The notes beneath the pieces were generated by a model. The model was not told the origin of the DNA and did not search any database. It saw only the letters and a list, made by a program, of their open reading frames with translations. Below, one piece after another: positions 16,262 to 28,400 of a stretch of 64,000 bases of DNA. The DNA is taken from assembly GCA_019359615.1 (NCBI GenBank), contig JAHHHA010000008.1, positions 62,001-126,000 of the forward strand, read 5' to 3'. The stretch is from Cyanosarcina radialis HA8281-LM2. GTDB lineage: Bacteria; Cyanobacteriota; Cyanobacteriia; Cyanobacteriales; CCAP-1448. Both the position numbers and the translations under genes were made by a program. The first letter of the stretch is position 1. Each line of letters starts with the position of its first letter.

Positions 16262-17641
16262 ATGTCTACACATGATAGTTTTCAGCCTTTAGGCGATCGC
16301 TCTAATGGCAAGGCAGGCAGAAGAGATAGATCGGCAAAATGGTTATCAGATACTCATCTGCAAGAAAAGCAAGAACTCGACTCAACCCCTTTGAAGTGGG
16401 TTGAAGATCCGAGTTTAGAACTAGTCGTTCCGGGTGTCCGCGATCTGGTTTGTTTTTCCCATCTGCGCTGGGATTTTGTTTATCAGCGTCCCCAACATTT
16501 ACTCGGCCGTGGCGCTCAAACCCGCAGAGTTTTTTTCATAGAGGAACCGCTCGCCAGTCCAGATAATTCTTGGTGGCTGGACATTAGCAGGCGCGAGTGT
16601 GGTGTTTGGGTAGCCGTACCGCACTTGCCCGCAGGAGTAAGCGAACAAAAAGCGATCGCCCTCCAACAACGGTTGCTCGATACCCTATTCGCCCAGGCTC
16701 AAATTCAAGCACCCATCCTCTGGTACTACACGCCCATGGCGGTGCCTTTTACTCACCACTTAAAGGCATCGGCGATCGTTTACGACTGCATGGATGAGTT
16801 ATCTGCTTTTAAGGGAGCGCATCCAGACTTACAAGCACGAGAAAGCCATCTGTTTAAGCTGGCCGATCTAGTGTTTACGGGCGGACGCAGCCTTTATGAA
16901 GCCAAACAGCATCAGCATCCTAACATTCACGCCTTTCCCAGCAGCATTGATGCCGCTCACTTCCGTCAAGCCAGGAATTTAATTGCAGAACCATCCAGTC
17001 AAGCTGCAATTCCCCATCCGCGATTGGGATTCTATGGCGTGGTGGACGAGCGCATGGATCTGGACTTGCTAGATGGAATTGCTAGAGCCAGACCTGACTG
17101 GCATTTAGTAATTATCGGTCCGGCGGTCAAAATCGATCCGGAAACGTTGCCGCGTCATCCCAACATTCATTACTTAGGCAGCAAGTCCTATCAAGAGTTG
17201 CCCAGCTATCTAGCGAGTTGGGACGTGGCGTTGTTGCCCTTTGCCCGCAATGAATCGACCCGTTTCATCAGTCCGACTAAAACCCCTGAATACTTGGCCG
17301 CAGGCAAACCCGTAGTTTCAACCTCCATTCGCGACGTGGTGCGTCCCTATGGTGAGGAGGGGTTGGTGCATATTGCCGACACCGTTCCAGAGTTTATCGA
17401 CGCGATCGCTGCTGCTCTAGAGCAAAAGCAAGCCGATTCAGAGTGGTTGAGTCGGGTCGATACCTTTTTATCGCAAACCTCCTGGGATCGCACTTGGCAG
17501 GCGATGAACGATCTGATTGAAGAAGCGATCGCCACCTCAAATCAAAGGACAAACGGCGGCCCTCATACTGCCAAATCAGTGCGATCGGGAATTAAGCCAT
17601 CCGTTTCTGTTAGTACCAACGATAACAAGTTGGCGAGTTAA
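16262..17641 (+). CDS. glycosyltransferase, GT4/GT1-like
   Basis: A 459-residue GT-B fold protein. The N-terminal donor/acceptor domain has DLVCFSHLRWDFVYQRPQHL, found in a family often neighbouring glf. The C-terminal domain has HYLGSKSYQELPSYLASWDV and the nucleotide-sugar Glu in SPTKTPEYLAAGKPVVST. The first 50 residues are polar and probably disordered. No membrane helix is present. It is followed 25 bp later by glf, so the pair probably makes and uses UDP-galactofuranose, though the acceptor is unknown. Confidence 0.88.
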   Translation: MSTHDSFQPLGDRSNGKAGRRDRSAKWLSDTHLQEKQELDSTPLKWVEDPSLELVVPGVRDLVCFSHLRWDFVYQRPQHLLGRGAQTRRVFFIEEPLASPDNSWWLDISRRECGVWVAVPHLPAGVSEQKAIALQQRLLDTLFAQAQIQAPILWYYTPMAVPFTHHLKASAIVYDCMDELSAFKGAHPDLQARESHLFKLADLVFTGGRSLYEAKQHQHPNIHAFPSSIDAAHFRQARNLIAEPSSQAAIPHPRLGFYGVVDERMDLDLLDGIARARPDWHLVIIGPAVKIDPETLPRHPNIHYLGSKSYQELPSYLASWDVALLPFARNESTRFISPTKTPEYLAAGKPVVSTSIRDVVRPYGEEGLVHIADTVPEFIDAIAAALEQKQADSEWLSRVDTFLSQTSWDRTWQAMNDLIEEAIATSNQRTNGGPHTAKSVRSGIKPSVSVSTNDNKLAS

Positions 17642-17666
17642 ATATTTGCTTTTAAGGAATAAACCC

Positions 17667-18929
17667 ATGTTCGACTATTTAATTGTCGGCGCAGGATTTG
17701 CTGGTAGCGTGTTGGCAGAGCGATTGGCCAGTCAACGAGACAAAAAAATCTTGATTGTAGATACGCGCAATCACATCGGCGGTAACGCCTACGACCATTA
17801 CAACGAGTCGGGAATTTTGGTTCATAAATACGGACCTCACATCTTTCATACCAACTCGCGCGAGGTGTTTGAATATTTGTCTGGCTTCACCGAATGGCGA
17901 CGTTACGAACATCGAGTTCTGGCCAGCGTTGACGGTCAACTAGTGCCGATTCCGATTAATTTAGATACGATTAATAAACTTTATGGCTCGAATTTGACGG
18001 CCTTTCAACTGACCGAATTCTTTGCTTCGGTTGCCGAACCCAAAGACTATATTCGCACGTCTGAAGATGTGGTTGTCAGCAAAGTCGGTAAAGAACTCTA
18101 TGAAAAATTCTTCCGAAACTACACCCGCAAACAGTGGGGCATCGATCCATCTGAGTTAGATAAATCGGTGACGGCTCGCGTTCCCACGCGCACCAATCGG
18201 GACGATCGCTATTTTACCGATACCTACCAAGCCATGCCGCTGCACGGCTACACCCGGATGTTTGAAAATATGTTGGCTCATCCCAACATCAAAGTCATGC
18301 TCAACACCGATTACCGCGAAATCCAAGACATCATCCCTTACAAAGAGACGATCTATACCGGCCCCGTTGATGGCTTCTTTGACTACCGCTATGGCAAATT
18401 ACCTTATCGATCGCTCGATTTCAAACATGAGACTTTGAACGAGCGAGTGCATCAGCCGCAAGCAGTAATCAACTATCCGAACGAACACCTCTACACCCGC
18501 GTCACCGAATTCAAATACTTAACCGGGCAAGAGCATCCCAAAACCAGCATTGTCTACGAATATCCTCAAGCCGAGGGCGATCCCTACTATCCGGTACCGC
18601 GCCCGGAAAATGCCGAACTCTACAAGCAATATAAAGCATTAGCAGATGCTACACCTGGCGTTCATTTTGTCGGACGGCTAGCCACTTACAAGTATTACAA
18701 CATGGATCAGGTAGTGGCTCAGGCATTGGCACTTTATGCCCAACTGGCCGAACGAGCGAGTTGGCATCCCGAAAAAGAGAGCTTATCTGCGAAAAAAGCG
18801 ATCGCTTCCAACGCTGCTGGTAAGCGGGCGGTGGGCAACGCACCTACCAGCAAATCTCTCAATATTCCGGTATCAGCATCTGCTGGCAAATCGGAATTAC
18901 AAAATGGGAAGTCTCTCTCGTCAACCTAA
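17667..18929 (+). CDS. glf: UDP-galactopyranose mutase
   Basis: A flavoenzyme that converts UDP-galactopyranose to UDP-galactofuranose. It has 420 residues. The FAD-binding motif FDYLIVGAGFAGSVLAERLA is at the N-terminus, the HIGGNAYDH and YGPHIFHT motifs follow, and the Arg-containing RKQWGIDPSEL and FVGRLATYKYYNMDQ segments complete the family signature. The ATG at 17667 has AAGGAAT upstream. The last 55 residues or so are a Ser/Lys/Ala-rich tail beyond the normal enzyme and may be disordered. Confidence 0.95.
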   Translation: MFDYLIVGAGFAGSVLAERLASQRDKKILIVDTRNHIGGNAYDHYNESGILVHKYGPHIFHTNSREVFEYLSGFTEWRRYEHRVLASVDGQLVPIPINLDTINKLYGSNLTAFQLTEFFASVAEPKDYIRTSEDVVVSKVGKELYEKFFRNYTRKQWGIDPSELDKSVTARVPTRTNRDDRYFTDTYQAMPLHGYTRMFENMLAHPNIKVMLNTDYREIQDIIPYKETIYTGPVDGFFDYRYGKLPYRSLDFKHETLNERVHQPQAVINYPNEHLYTRVTEFKYLTGQEHPKTSIVYEYPQAEGDPYYPVPRPENAELYKQYKALADATPGVHFVGRLATYKYYNMDQVVAQALALYAQLAERASWHPEKESLSAKKAIASNAAGKRAVGNAPTSKSLNIPVSASAGKSELQNGKSLSST

Positions 18930-18984
18930 AACAATTCGAGTTGGTCGATCGACAAAACTATACCGATCGCACAAACCGATAACT

Positions 18985-19020
18985 CATCGATTTGATCTGC
19001 GTTCATCTGTGGTTTCGATC
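18985..19020. repeat. family-C repeat fragment upstream of the GH1-RmlD gene
   Basis: GATCTGCGTTCATCTGTGG ends a diverged copy of the CATCTGTGTT repeat seen at 9530, here 12 bp before the next start codon. Confidence 0.6.
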
Positions 19021-19032
19021 TAAAAAATATGT

Positions 19033-21306
19033 ATGAATTCAAAACCAGTTTCACCAGATGTGGAATTGTGGGGTGGAATTGAATGCACGGTCAATCGAGT
19101 AGGCGATCGCTATTTCGATCAGCTAGAGAGCAACGGCCATGCCTCTAGAATTGAAGACCTCGATCGCTTTGCCGCTTTAGGCATCGAAACCATTCGCTAT
19201 CCCATTCTCTGGGAACGCACCGCCCCCAATGGATTAGAACGAGCAGATTGGTCGTGGGCCGATCGAAGATTGACTTACCTAGACGATCTTGGCATTCGCC
19301 CGATTGTAGGTCTAGTGCATCACGGTAGCGGGCCTCGCGATACCAGCCTCATCGATCCAGCATTTCCAGAAAAGTTAGCCGCATACGCTGGTGCGGTTGC
19401 CCAGCGATACCCTTGGGTGAGCGATTACACCCCGGTAAACGAACCGCTGACGACAGCCAGATTTAGCGCCCTGTACGGTCACTGGTATCCTCATACGCGA
19501 GATGCCTTGATGTTTGCCAAGGCCCTGATCCACCAGTGTCGCGGGACGGTACTGGCGATGCAGGCAATTAAACAAATTAATCCGCACGCTCAACTCGTGC
19601 AGACCGAAGATTTGGGCAAAATCTTCAGTACCCCTTTACTGGCATACCAGGCCCAGTTTGAGAACGAGCGCCGCTGGCTGTCCTTCGACTTACTTTGCGG
19701 TCGCGTTAATTCCTCTCATCCCTTGTGGAACTATCTGCGTTACCTGGGTATTGAGGCAGATGAATTGTTGTGGTTTCAAGACCATCCTTGTCCCCCCGAT
19801 ATCGTTGGCATCAACCGCTATGCGTGTAGCGATCGCTTTTTGGACGAACGGATCGATCGCTATCCTCCGCACGCGCGCGGCGGCAATGGCAAACATCAGT
19901 ACGCCGATGTAGAAGCTGTATGGGTGCGGGCAGAGGGCATTTACGATTGCGACACTTTATTAAAAGAAGTCTGGGAACGCTATCAGCTACCCATTGCCAT
20001 CACCGAGGCGCATTTGGGTTGTACCCGCGAGGAACAGTTGCGCTGGCTGAAGGAAATTTGGCAGGCGGGTCGCTCTGTGCGACGCGCAGGTGTAGACTTG
20101 CGAGCCGTCACCGTTTGGTCGCTGCTGGGAAGTTATGACTGGAATAGCTTGGTAACTCGTGCCGATGGGTTTTACGAGCCAGGGGCGTTCGATGTCCGGT
20201 CTTCCCTGCCGCGTTCGACGGCGATCGCCTCCATGGTAAAAGCTTTAGCCGCAGGGCGAGAGTATTACCATCCCCTGTTAGATCTACCTGGATGGTGGCA
20301 GCGATCGCCACGGCTCCTATATCCGCCTGTAAGCTACTCAACCGCCCTAGACGGATCGATCGATACCGACCCCAAGGCGCTCGATCCTTCCCCCCAGATG
20401 AAGCACCTAGAAAGCTCAAATGGTTACTCTTCTACTCCGCCGCTGCCGATCGTGGGAGCGACAGGCACGTTAGGACGCTCCTTTGCTCGCCTTTGCGAGG
20501 TCCGCGGAATTCCTTATCGCTTGCTATCTCGTCAAGAGATGGATATTACAGACTCAACCAGTGTCGAGCGGATGCTGACCGAGCTACAACCATGGGCAGT
20601 CGTGAATGCGGCTGGATACGTGCGGGTGGACGATGCCGAACGAGAGCCGCACCTGTGCCATCGAATCAACGCCGAAGGAGCTACGATTTTGGCGAAAGCT
20701 TGCGCTGAGCGGGGCATTGCCATGGTGAATTTTTCCTCCGATCTGGTATTTGATGGCAAGCGGGCCGACCCCTACACGGAAAGTCACGAAGTTGCACCCT
20801 TGAACGTCTACGGACAGAGTAAAGCGATCGCCGAACGACAGGTATTAAGAGTTCATCCCCACTCTCTAGTAATTCGCACCAGTGCCTTTTTTAGCCCTTG
20901 GGATGACTACAATTTCTTGACGATCGCCCTCCGCACCTTGGCGAGGGGACAAGAGTTTATGGCGGCATCAGATACGATTGTTTCTCCTACCTACGTTCCC
21001 GATCTAGTTAACGCCACCCTAGACCTGCTAATCGATGGGGAATCGGGGCTGTGGCATCTAGCTAATGCTGGAGCGATCGCTTGGGCAGATTTGGCGCGAG
21101 AAGTTGCCGCCCTAGCAGGATTCGATCCTACTGACATTCATGCCCGTCCGGGCAAAGAACTCAATTGGATTGCACCTCGTCCGGTTTACAGTGCCTTGAC
21201 GAGCGAACGGGGGGTGCTGTTACCGACGCTGGAGGCCGCGATCGATCGCTATCTGAACGAGTTGAGGCTAGAGGCAAGAGGGAAAAGGGAAATATTTCTC
21301 CTTTAA
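19033..21306 (+). CDS. fusion of a GH1-like glycosidase and an RmlD-like sugar-nucleotide reductase
   Basis: A 757-residue two-part protein. Residues about 5-420 form a GH1-type TIM barrel with the acid/base Glu in DYTPVNEPLTTARF and the probable nucleophile Glu in PIAITEAHLGCT. A linker of about 50 residues follows. Residues about 478-745 are a dTDP-4-dehydrorhamnose-reductase-like extended SDR with VGATGTLGRSF, NFSSDLVFDG and the catalytic YGQSK. It could couple removal of a sugar to reduction of a sugar nucleotide, or be bifunctional in glycan remodelling. The start at 19033 gives the GH1 N-terminus directly. Confidence 0.87.
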   Translation: MNSKPVSPDVELWGGIECTVNRVGDRYFDQLESNGHASRIEDLDRFAALGIETIRYPILWERTAPNGLERADWSWADRRLTYLDDLGIRPIVGLVHHGSGPRDTSLIDPAFPEKLAAYAGAVAQRYPWVSDYTPVNEPLTTARFSALYGHWYPHTRDALMFAKALIHQCRGTVLAMQAIKQINPHAQLVQTEDLGKIFSTPLLAYQAQFENERRWLSFDLLCGRVNSSHPLWNYLRYLGIEADELLWFQDHPCPPDIVGINRYACSDRFLDERIDRYPPHARGGNGKHQYADVEAVWVRAEGIYDCDTLLKEVWERYQLPIAITEAHLGCTREEQLRWLKEIWQAGRSVRRAGVDLRAVTVWSLLGSYDWNSLVTRADGFYEPGAFDVRSSLPRSTAIASMVKALAAGREYYHPLLDLPGWWQRSPRLLYPPVSYSTALDGSIDTDPKALDPSPQMKHLESSNGYSSTPPLPIVGATGTLGRSFARLCEVRGIPYRLLSRQEMDITDSTSVERMLTELQPWAVVNAAGYVRVDDAEREPHLCHRINAEGATILAKACAERGIAMVNFSSDLVFDGKRADPYTESHEVAPLNVYGQSKAIAERQVLRVHPHSLVIRTSAFFSPWDDYNFLTIALRTLARGQEFMAASDTIVSPTYVPDLVNATLDLLIDGESGLWHLANAGAIAWADLAREVAALAGFDPTDIHARPGKELNWIAPRPVYSALTSERGVLLPTLEAAIDRYLNELRLEARGKREIFLL

Positions 21307-21601
21307 CCATTACCCTCACGGTTCTCGATCGTATAGGCGCGATTTCAATCGCCAGTCTATATCGATCGTGCAGAAACGCTTCAGGGGTATCGATAAAAAT
21401 TTCTACCAAGCTGGAAAATCGATCGCCTCGTTCCGACACTGGCTCAGATCGTTGCCTCCAAAGCCGCCACTGCTATACCGTAGCTGAAAGCTTGAGTAGC
21501 GATCGAAACATCAACTACCATAGAAACTGGTATAGCAATCCTATATTACGTATTACCTGCCTGCTGTCTGACCTCAAGTAAAAGTTGATTTAATTGAGAT
21601 T

Positions 21602-24600
21602 ATGACTGTTGAAGAAGCCTTAACGATCGTCGATACAGTTCTGACACCAGAAAAATTAAACGACTTACAAGAACAAGTATTTCGTGGTGCTTGGGAAGGA
21701 CAAACTTATCCAGAAATTGCCGAAAATAGTGGCTACGAACCTAACTATATTAAAACAGTTGGTTTTCAATTATGGAAATTACTTTCCAAAGTTTTTGGAG
21801 AAGAAGTCACTAAAAGCAATCTTCAATCGGTATTCCGACGACAAGTAATCGTCGAAGAACCAAAAATTCCCGTTCTAGATCCTGCAACTTTACCAGCAAC
21901 GCCACCAATCGGTGACGATCGCCAACCGAAAATCGATTGGGGTGAAGCAGTCGATGTCCCAGCTTTTTACGGACGAGATGAAGAATTAGAAACTATTAAA
22001 GGGTGGTTGATAAGCGATCGCTGCCGCTTGCTTACCATTTTAGGTATGGGTGGCATGGGCAAAACAACTTTATCAATTCGCTGTGCCGAGCAAATTCAGG
22101 CAGAGTTTGACTATTTAATTTGGCGCAGTCTCCGTCACGCCCCTCCACCTCAAGAAATTTTAATCGACCTGTTGCAATTTATTTCTAACCAACAAGATAC
22201 GGAAGCGAATTTGCCTCCAGATCTAGAAGGAAAGATCGGCCATTTATTGGGATATTTACGCTCTCAGCGCTGCTTGATAATCTTGGATAATGCCGAGACA
22301 ATCATGCAAGGCGGTGACTCTCTTTCTGGCAATCGCGTCGGGCAATATCGCGCCGGATATGAAGGCTACGGGCAGCTATTTCAACGTCTCGGAGAATTAC
22401 GCCATCAAAGCTGCTTGTTGCTAACCAGTCGAGAAAAACCCAAAGAAATTTCATTATTAGAAGGCGATACGCTGCCGGTGCGATCGCTCCAACTTAAAGG
22501 CTTAAAAGTAGAAGCAGGTAAAGAAGTTTTTCAACTAAAAGGTGAATTTTCAGCTTCAGAAGCAGAGTGGCAATCGATCGTCGAACACTATGCCGGAAAT
22601 CCTTTGGCCCTCAAAATAGTAGCATCAGCAATTCACGAACTATTAAATAGCGATATTGCTGCGTTTTTAAACTTTTTAGACCGAGGAATTTTAGTTTTTG
22701 ATGATATTCGCGACTTATTAAAACGACACTTCGAGCGATTATCTAAACTAGAAAAAGAAGTAATGTATTGGCTGGCGATCGAACGCGAGTCGGTATCGAT
22801 CGCCGACTTGAGAGAAAATCTGTTATCGCTAGATTCGCAACAAAACTTGCCAGAAACTTTGCGATCTTTGAGCCAGCGATCGCTGATCGAAAAAACGACC
22901 GCTGGGTTTACTCAACAACCAGTAGTCATGGACTACATGACCGAACAATTAATTTCAGAAGTTTGTAACGAGATTATCTACGGCGAAATCGAAATTTTGA
23001 ACGCTCACGTTCTGGTTAAAGCCCAAGGAAAAGAATACGTTAGAAACACGGCATATCGCCTGATTTTAGAACCCGCGATCGCTAAACTCCTAACAGCAGT
23101 TAAAGACCGCCGATTGTTAGAAGAAAAGTTACAGCAAATTATCTACAAATTGCAAGAACAAGCACCGCGATCGCCGGGATATGCCGTCGGAAATCTGCTG
23201 AACCTGTTCGGTCAACTCCAAACCGATCTAACTGGCTGGGATTTTTCTAACTTGTGCGTTTGGCAAGCCTACCTCCAAGGTCGGAACTTGAAACGAGTTA
23301 ACTTTGCTTACTCAGATCTAGCCAAATCGGTCTTTACTGAAGATTTAAGCATTACTCTGGCAGTCGCCTTCAGTCCTGATGGGAAACTCTTAGCCACAGG
23401 CGATGCTGATGGCGAAATTCGCATCTGGCAAGTCGCAGACGGTCAAAAAATTAGCGCCTGTAAAGGGCATACCAATTGGGTGTGGTCGTTAGCTTGGAGT
23501 CCTGACGGGCAAACCCTCGCTAGCGGTAGCGCCGATCGCACCATCCGCTTGTGGGATATATATAACGAGCTTGGCGATCGCTTATCTTTAGGTAGGTGCC
23601 AGCAAGTTTTAACTGGACATAGCGATCGAGTGTGGTCGGTGCATTGGAGTCCTGACGGGCAAACCATCGCTAGCGGCAGCGAAGACTGTAGCATCAGATT
23701 GTGGGATGGCAACACTGGCGAATGCCGCCAAATTTTGTCGGGACACATCAACTGGGTGCGCTGCGTCGCTTTTAGCCCCGACGGCCAAACCTTAGCCAGC
23801 GGCGGCGACGATCGCACCGTTCGCCTTTGGGATCTCGGTACTGGCCGATGCCAGCAAATTCTAGAAGGACATAGCAATTGGGTGTGGTCGTTAGCTTGGA
23901 GTCCCGACGGCCAAACCCTAGCTAGCAGCAGCGACGATCTGACGATTAAACTCTGGAACGTCCGCACGGGCAAAGGAGATCGCACCTTGCAAGCCCACAC
24001 TAATTGGATCAGATCGATCGCCTTCAGTCCAGACGGGCAAACTCTAGTCAGCGGCAGCGACGATCGCACCGTCAGGCTGTGGGATGTCGTTACTGGCATC
24101 TGCCGCCAAATATTGCAAGGACACACCAACTGGGTGAGGGCTGTGGCTTGCCATCCCCAGGGCAAAATCGTTGCTACTGGCAGCGGCGACCATACCATTA
24201 AGTTATGGGATCTCAATACGGGCGAATGCCATAACACCCTGCAAGGGCATACCAGTCGCTTGTGGTCGGTGGCTTTTAGCCCCACTCCCATTAGTAAGAG
24301 TGGCACTGAAGGAGGATATATCCTCGCTAGCGGTCACGACGATCGAGCCATTAGACTATGGGATATCCGTACCGGGAAGTGTCAAAAAACTCTTCAGGGA
24401 CACGACAATTGGGTCAGATCGGTCGCGTTTAGTCCCGACGGACAAATTTTAGCTAGCAGCAGCGGCGAACAGGTAGTGAAATTATGGCGCACTCGCACGG
24501 GAGAATGCTGGCAAACCTTGCAAGGACACATCAGCCGGGTGTGGTCGGTCGCGTTTAGCCCTGACGGGCAAACCCTAGCCAGTTGCAGCGACGATCGTAC

Positions 24601-25327
24601 CGTCAGACTATGGGATGTTTCTACTGGCGAATGTCAAAATATCCTTCAAGGACATAGTAGCGGGGTGCTGTCGATCGCTTTCAGTCCCGACGGGCAAAGC
24701 TTAGCCAGTTGCAGTTACGATCGAATGATAAAACTATGGCATCTTCCCACTGGGGAATGCTACCGAACCTTATCGGGTCATACTAACTGGATCTGGTCGG
24801 TACATTGGAGTCCCGACGGAGAAACCATCGCCAGTGGCAGCGGCGACCATAGTATCAAACTCTGGGACGTTATTACCGGAGAATGTCGCCACACCTTAGA
24901 GGAACACGCCAATCCGGTATGGTCAGTCGCGTTCAGTCCAGACGGAGAAACCATCGCCAGCGGCAGCAGCGACCATAGCATCAAACTCTGGGACGTGCAG
25001 GCTGGGGAATGTCGCCAAACTTTACTAGGACATACGAATTTAGTTTGGTCGGTAGCCTTCCACCCTGGCGGCCAGATCCTCGCCAGCGGCAGTCAAGATG
25101 AAACCATCAGGATTTGGGATCTCAATACGGGCGAAGGCATCAAAACTCTAAAAGCCGAAAGACCCTACGAAGGGATGAATATTATTGGAGTCACGGGTTT
25201 AACTGCTGCCACTACTGCTACACTCAAAGCTTTAGGAGCTATAGAGGAATTAACTAACGGCGATACGATCGGCCACAAAGTATTGTATCTGCAACGCGAT
25301 CGCCCATCCGATCGAGCAGCAACTTGA
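21602..25327 (+). CDS. STAND NTPase with 14 WD40 repeats
   Basis: A 1241-residue signalling ATPase. Order: N-terminal helix-turn-helix-like domain (about 1-80, [20 protein letters not shown]), NB-ARC-type NTPase with P-loop [12 protein letters not shown] (residues 147-158), Walker [11 protein letters not shown] and sensor LLLTSREKP, winged helix, a short pentapeptide-like segment ([20 protein letters not shown]), then 14 WD40 repeats from about residue 584, enough for two seven-bladed propellers. This layout suits ligand-triggered oligomerisation. Roles in signalling, programmed death or phage sensing are possible, but no effector domain is visible. Confidence 0.92.
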   Translation: MTVEEALTIVDTVLTPEKLNDLQEQVFRGAWEGQTYPEIAENSGYEPNYIKTVGFQLWKLLSKVFGEEVTKSNLQSVFRRQVIVEEPKIPVLDPATLPATPPIGDDRQPKIDWGEAVDVPAFYGRDEELETIKGWLISDRCRLLTILGMGGMGKTTLSIRCAEQIQAEFDYLIWRSLRHAPPPQEILIDLLQFISNQQDTEANLPPDLEGKIGHLLGYLRSQRCLIILDNAETIMQGGDSLSGNRVGQYRAGYEGYGQLFQRLGELRHQSCLLLTSREKPKEISLLEGDTLPVRSLQLKGLKVEAGKEVFQLKGEFSASEAEWQSIVEHYAGNPLALKIVASAIHELLNSDIAAFLNFLDRGILVFDDIRDLLKRHFERLSKLEKEVMYWLAIERESVSIADLRENLLSLDSQQNLPETLRSLSQRSLIEKTTAGFTQQPVVMDYMTEQLISEVCNEIIYGEIEILNAHVLVKAQGKEYVRNTAYRLILEPAIAKLLTAVKDRRLLEEKLQQIIYKLQEQAPRSPGYAVGNLLNLFGQLQTDLTGWDFSNLCVWQAYLQGRNLKRVNFAYSDLAKSVFTEDLSITLAVAFSPDGKLLATGDADGEIRIWQVADGQKISACKGHTNWVWSLAWSPDGQTLASGSADRTIRLWDIYNELGDRLSLGRCQQVLTGHSDRVWSVHWSPDGQTIASGSEDCSIRLWDGNTGECRQILSGHINWVRCVAFSPDGQTLASGGDDRTVRLWDLGTGRCQQILEGHSNWVWSLAWSPDGQTLASSSDDLTIKLWNVRTGKGDRTLQAHTNWIRSIAFSPDGQTLVSGSDDRTVRLWDVVTGICRQILQGHTNWVRAVACHPQGKIVATGSGDHTIKLWDLNTGECHNTLQGHTSRLWSVAFSPTPISKSGTEGGYILASGHDDRAIRLWDIRTGKCQKTLQGHDNWVRSVAFSPDGQILASSSGEQVVKLWRTRTGECWQTLQGHISRVWSVAFSPDGQTLASCSDDRTVRLWDVSTGECQNILQGHSSGVLSIAFSPDGQSLASCSYDRMIKLWHLPTGECYRTLSGHTNWIWSVHWSPDGETIASGSGDHSIKLWDVITGECRHTLEEHANPVWSVAFSPDGETIASGSSDHSIKLWDVQAGECRQTLLGHTNLVWSVAFHPGGQILASGSQDETIRIWDLNTGEGIKTLKAERPYEGMNIIGVTGLTAATTATLKALGAIEELTNGDTIGHKVLYLQRDRPSDRAAT

Positions 25328-25463
25328 TATAGCATTTCTCAATTGAGTGAATTACATTCTGGTGAGATAGGCTTTCAGCCTGTCCATTGTGACAGCCGGG
25401 ACGGCTATCCCACAAGAAAATACTGTTGCTCATCTGGTTTAATAAGCTCGGACAATCACAAAC

Positions 25464-28400
25464 ATGACTGACAGCAAGCTAACTGGTGACGATCGCCTAG
25501 AAACTGCGATCGCTAGGCTGCGCCAACTGACTCAAATTGACGTGCAAACCGACTGGCGGTATTGCGCGGAAGATTTATCGATCGATGTGGCGATCGAATC
25601 TGATATATCTAATTGGCGATCGGTAACTTTAAATAGTAAAAATCATATCGCTTGGGATGCGGGAAAAAAAGTTTTCTGGCTCAAGCAACTACTCATTATT
25701 CCCGATAATTTATATAGTTATCCCTTAACTGGATTAGCCTTACGCCTATCCTTAAGATGGTGGGCAGAATTGGCTCAGATATTTGTTAATGGTAGCTTGG
25801 TTCAAGAGGGAGATTTATTCGATTGTTTCACTAGAATACTTCTCAGTCCGTGCGTACTTCCTGGAGATGAAATTAATATTGCCTTGCGGCTAGTCAGTCC
25901 AGGTCACGATCCGGGGGCGTTAGTACATTCTCTCTGTATTTATGAATATGACTGGAAGAAAGACCTAACCCCCCAACCCCCTTCCCTACAAGGGAAGGGG
26001 GAGCAATCTGGACTCCGGGCTGGGGGTGAGAGGTTAGAACCGGGTTTTATTGCTGATGAATTAGCTGTTTTACAGAAATATTTAGAAGTTTTCGAGCCAG
26101 ATAAACTAGAAATTCTGATAGAAGCAGTTAAAGAAATTAACTGGCAAGCTTTACCAGAAAATGTAGCAGAATTCGATCGATCGCTCTTTCTTCTCCGTCA
26201 AACTCTTCAATCCAAAATCAGATCCCCCCTACCCCCCTTAAAAAGCGGATGCAAGTCGCGGCGAGGTTCCCTCGCCGTGCAGCTTGCACCAAGCAGGGGG
26301 GGAAATCCAAAATCCAAAATTCATTTATTAGGTCACGCCCACCTCGACATGGCATGGCTGTGGACTGTCAGCGAAACTTGGGAAGCAGCACAGCGGACGT
26401 TTACCTCAGCTATCCAACTAATAAAAGAGTTTCCCGAACTCACTTTCTGTCATTCTACTCCTGCCCTTTATCAATGGATCGAACAACACAGACCCGATTT
26501 ATTTGCCGCCATTAAACAACAAGTAATTGCGGGTAAGTGGGAAGTAGTTGGGGGGATGTGGATAGAACCGGAATTCAATTGCGTCAGCGGTGAATCGATC
26601 GTCAGGCAAATACTTTATGGGCAACTTTACGTTAAGGAAAAATTCGGTCAATTCAGTACGGTTGCTTGGCTGCCAGATAGTTTTGGTTTCTGCTGGCAGT
26701 TGCCGCAGATGCTCAAACAAGGAGGAATTGAATATTTTGTCACCCAAAAATTGCTGTGGAACGATACCACTCAATTTCCTTATGGGTTGTTTTATTGGCA
26801 AGCACCAGATGGCACTCAAATTCTCAGCTTGATGTCAGCCCCAATTGGCGAAGGCATCGAGCCAGTTAAAATGGCAAAATATGCCTGCGATTGGTATGGA
26901 AAAACAGGCTTAAAAGATTATCTCTGGTTGCCAGGAGTAGGAGATCATGGCGGCGGGCCTACCCGCGATATGCTAGAAGTCGCTCGACGCTGGCAAACAT
27001 CTCCTTTCTTCCCAGATTTAGAATTTACTACAGCTAGTAACTACTTACAAGAAATTCAGCCTGAAAATTCTAGTTGCCTCCCCGTTTGGAATGACGAATT
27101 ATATTTAGAATTTCATCGCGGTTGCTATACCAGTCATGCAGACCAAAAACGGTTTAATCGTCAGAGTGAAGGACTATTATATCAAGCCGAATTGTTCGCC
27201 AGTTTAGCCACCATTGCTACTGGCATAACTTACCCTCAATCTGAGTTAGAAACTGCCTGGAAAAAAGTTTTATTCAACCAATTTCACGATATTTTACCGG
27301 GTTCGGCAATTCGTCAAGTTTATGTAGAAGCCGATCGAGATTGGCAAGAAGTCCAACAAACAGCAACAGCGATATTGCAGCAATCTTTCCAAGCGATCGC
27401 TTCTCAAATTCAACTTCCCGATCCACCCGTACCTGATGCCCAGGCAATTATAGTTTTTAATCCCACTAATTGGCCGCGATCGGAAGTTGTCAGCTTCCAA
27501 CTGCCGCAGCCTAAATATAATTGGCAACCACAGCTAGATTGGCAGATTCGTAATTTAAAAGGCAAAGAGGTATTAATATGTAACATAAATTCGGTTTCTC
27601 CGACGATCGCTAACATTTCATTTCTCGCCGAAGATATTCCTGGGGTTGGCTATAAACTATTTTGGTTGTGCCCTCATAAAAATAACAATTATCACTCTCT
27701 TCATGTAATAGATTTTGTCATCGAAAATCGATATTTGCGAGTTTCTATTAATCCGAATACTGGAGATATAGATAGTATTTTTGATAAAGATAACAATCGC
27801 GAAATTCTCAGCGCTCCCAGCAATCAACTACAAGCTTTTGAGGACGGGGGACAATATTGGGATGCTTGGAACATCGATCCTAATTACGAACGGCATCCTT
27901 TACCTACTAGCCAATTATTAAAAATTCAGCATTGCTGCGACTTGGATTCCGTCGAAAGTCGCATACGAGTAACGCGTAAGATCGGTCGATCGACTTTTTA
28001 TCAAGATTATGTTTTAGAAGCTTGGTCTAAGGTGATAAAAATCGAAACTAAAGTTGATTGGCAAGAAACTCATGTTTTAGTAAAAGCAGCTTTTTCGCTA
28101 AATTTAGAAGCCGATTATGTCGCTTACGAAATCCCATACGGCGCGAGAAAGCAAACTACTAAACCGCAAACCCCAGCCGAAAAAGCTAAATGGGAAATTC
28201 CTGCCCTGCAATGGGCAGATTTGAGTAATGATGAGTGGGGTGTCAGTTTATTAAATGATTGCAAATACGGCTACGATTTTCGATCGAATTGCTTGCGTCT
28301 GACACTATTACGAAGTTCTACTTGGCCAGATCCAGAAGCCGATAAAGGATGGCACGAATTCACTTATGCTATTTATCCTCATTCGGGTAGCTGGGAAACC

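Noticed and set aside
23443-24306. Long minus-strand open frame opposite the WD40 repeats
   Set aside because: It is the antisense shadow of a repetitive codon pattern. The plus strand encodes clear WD40 blades.
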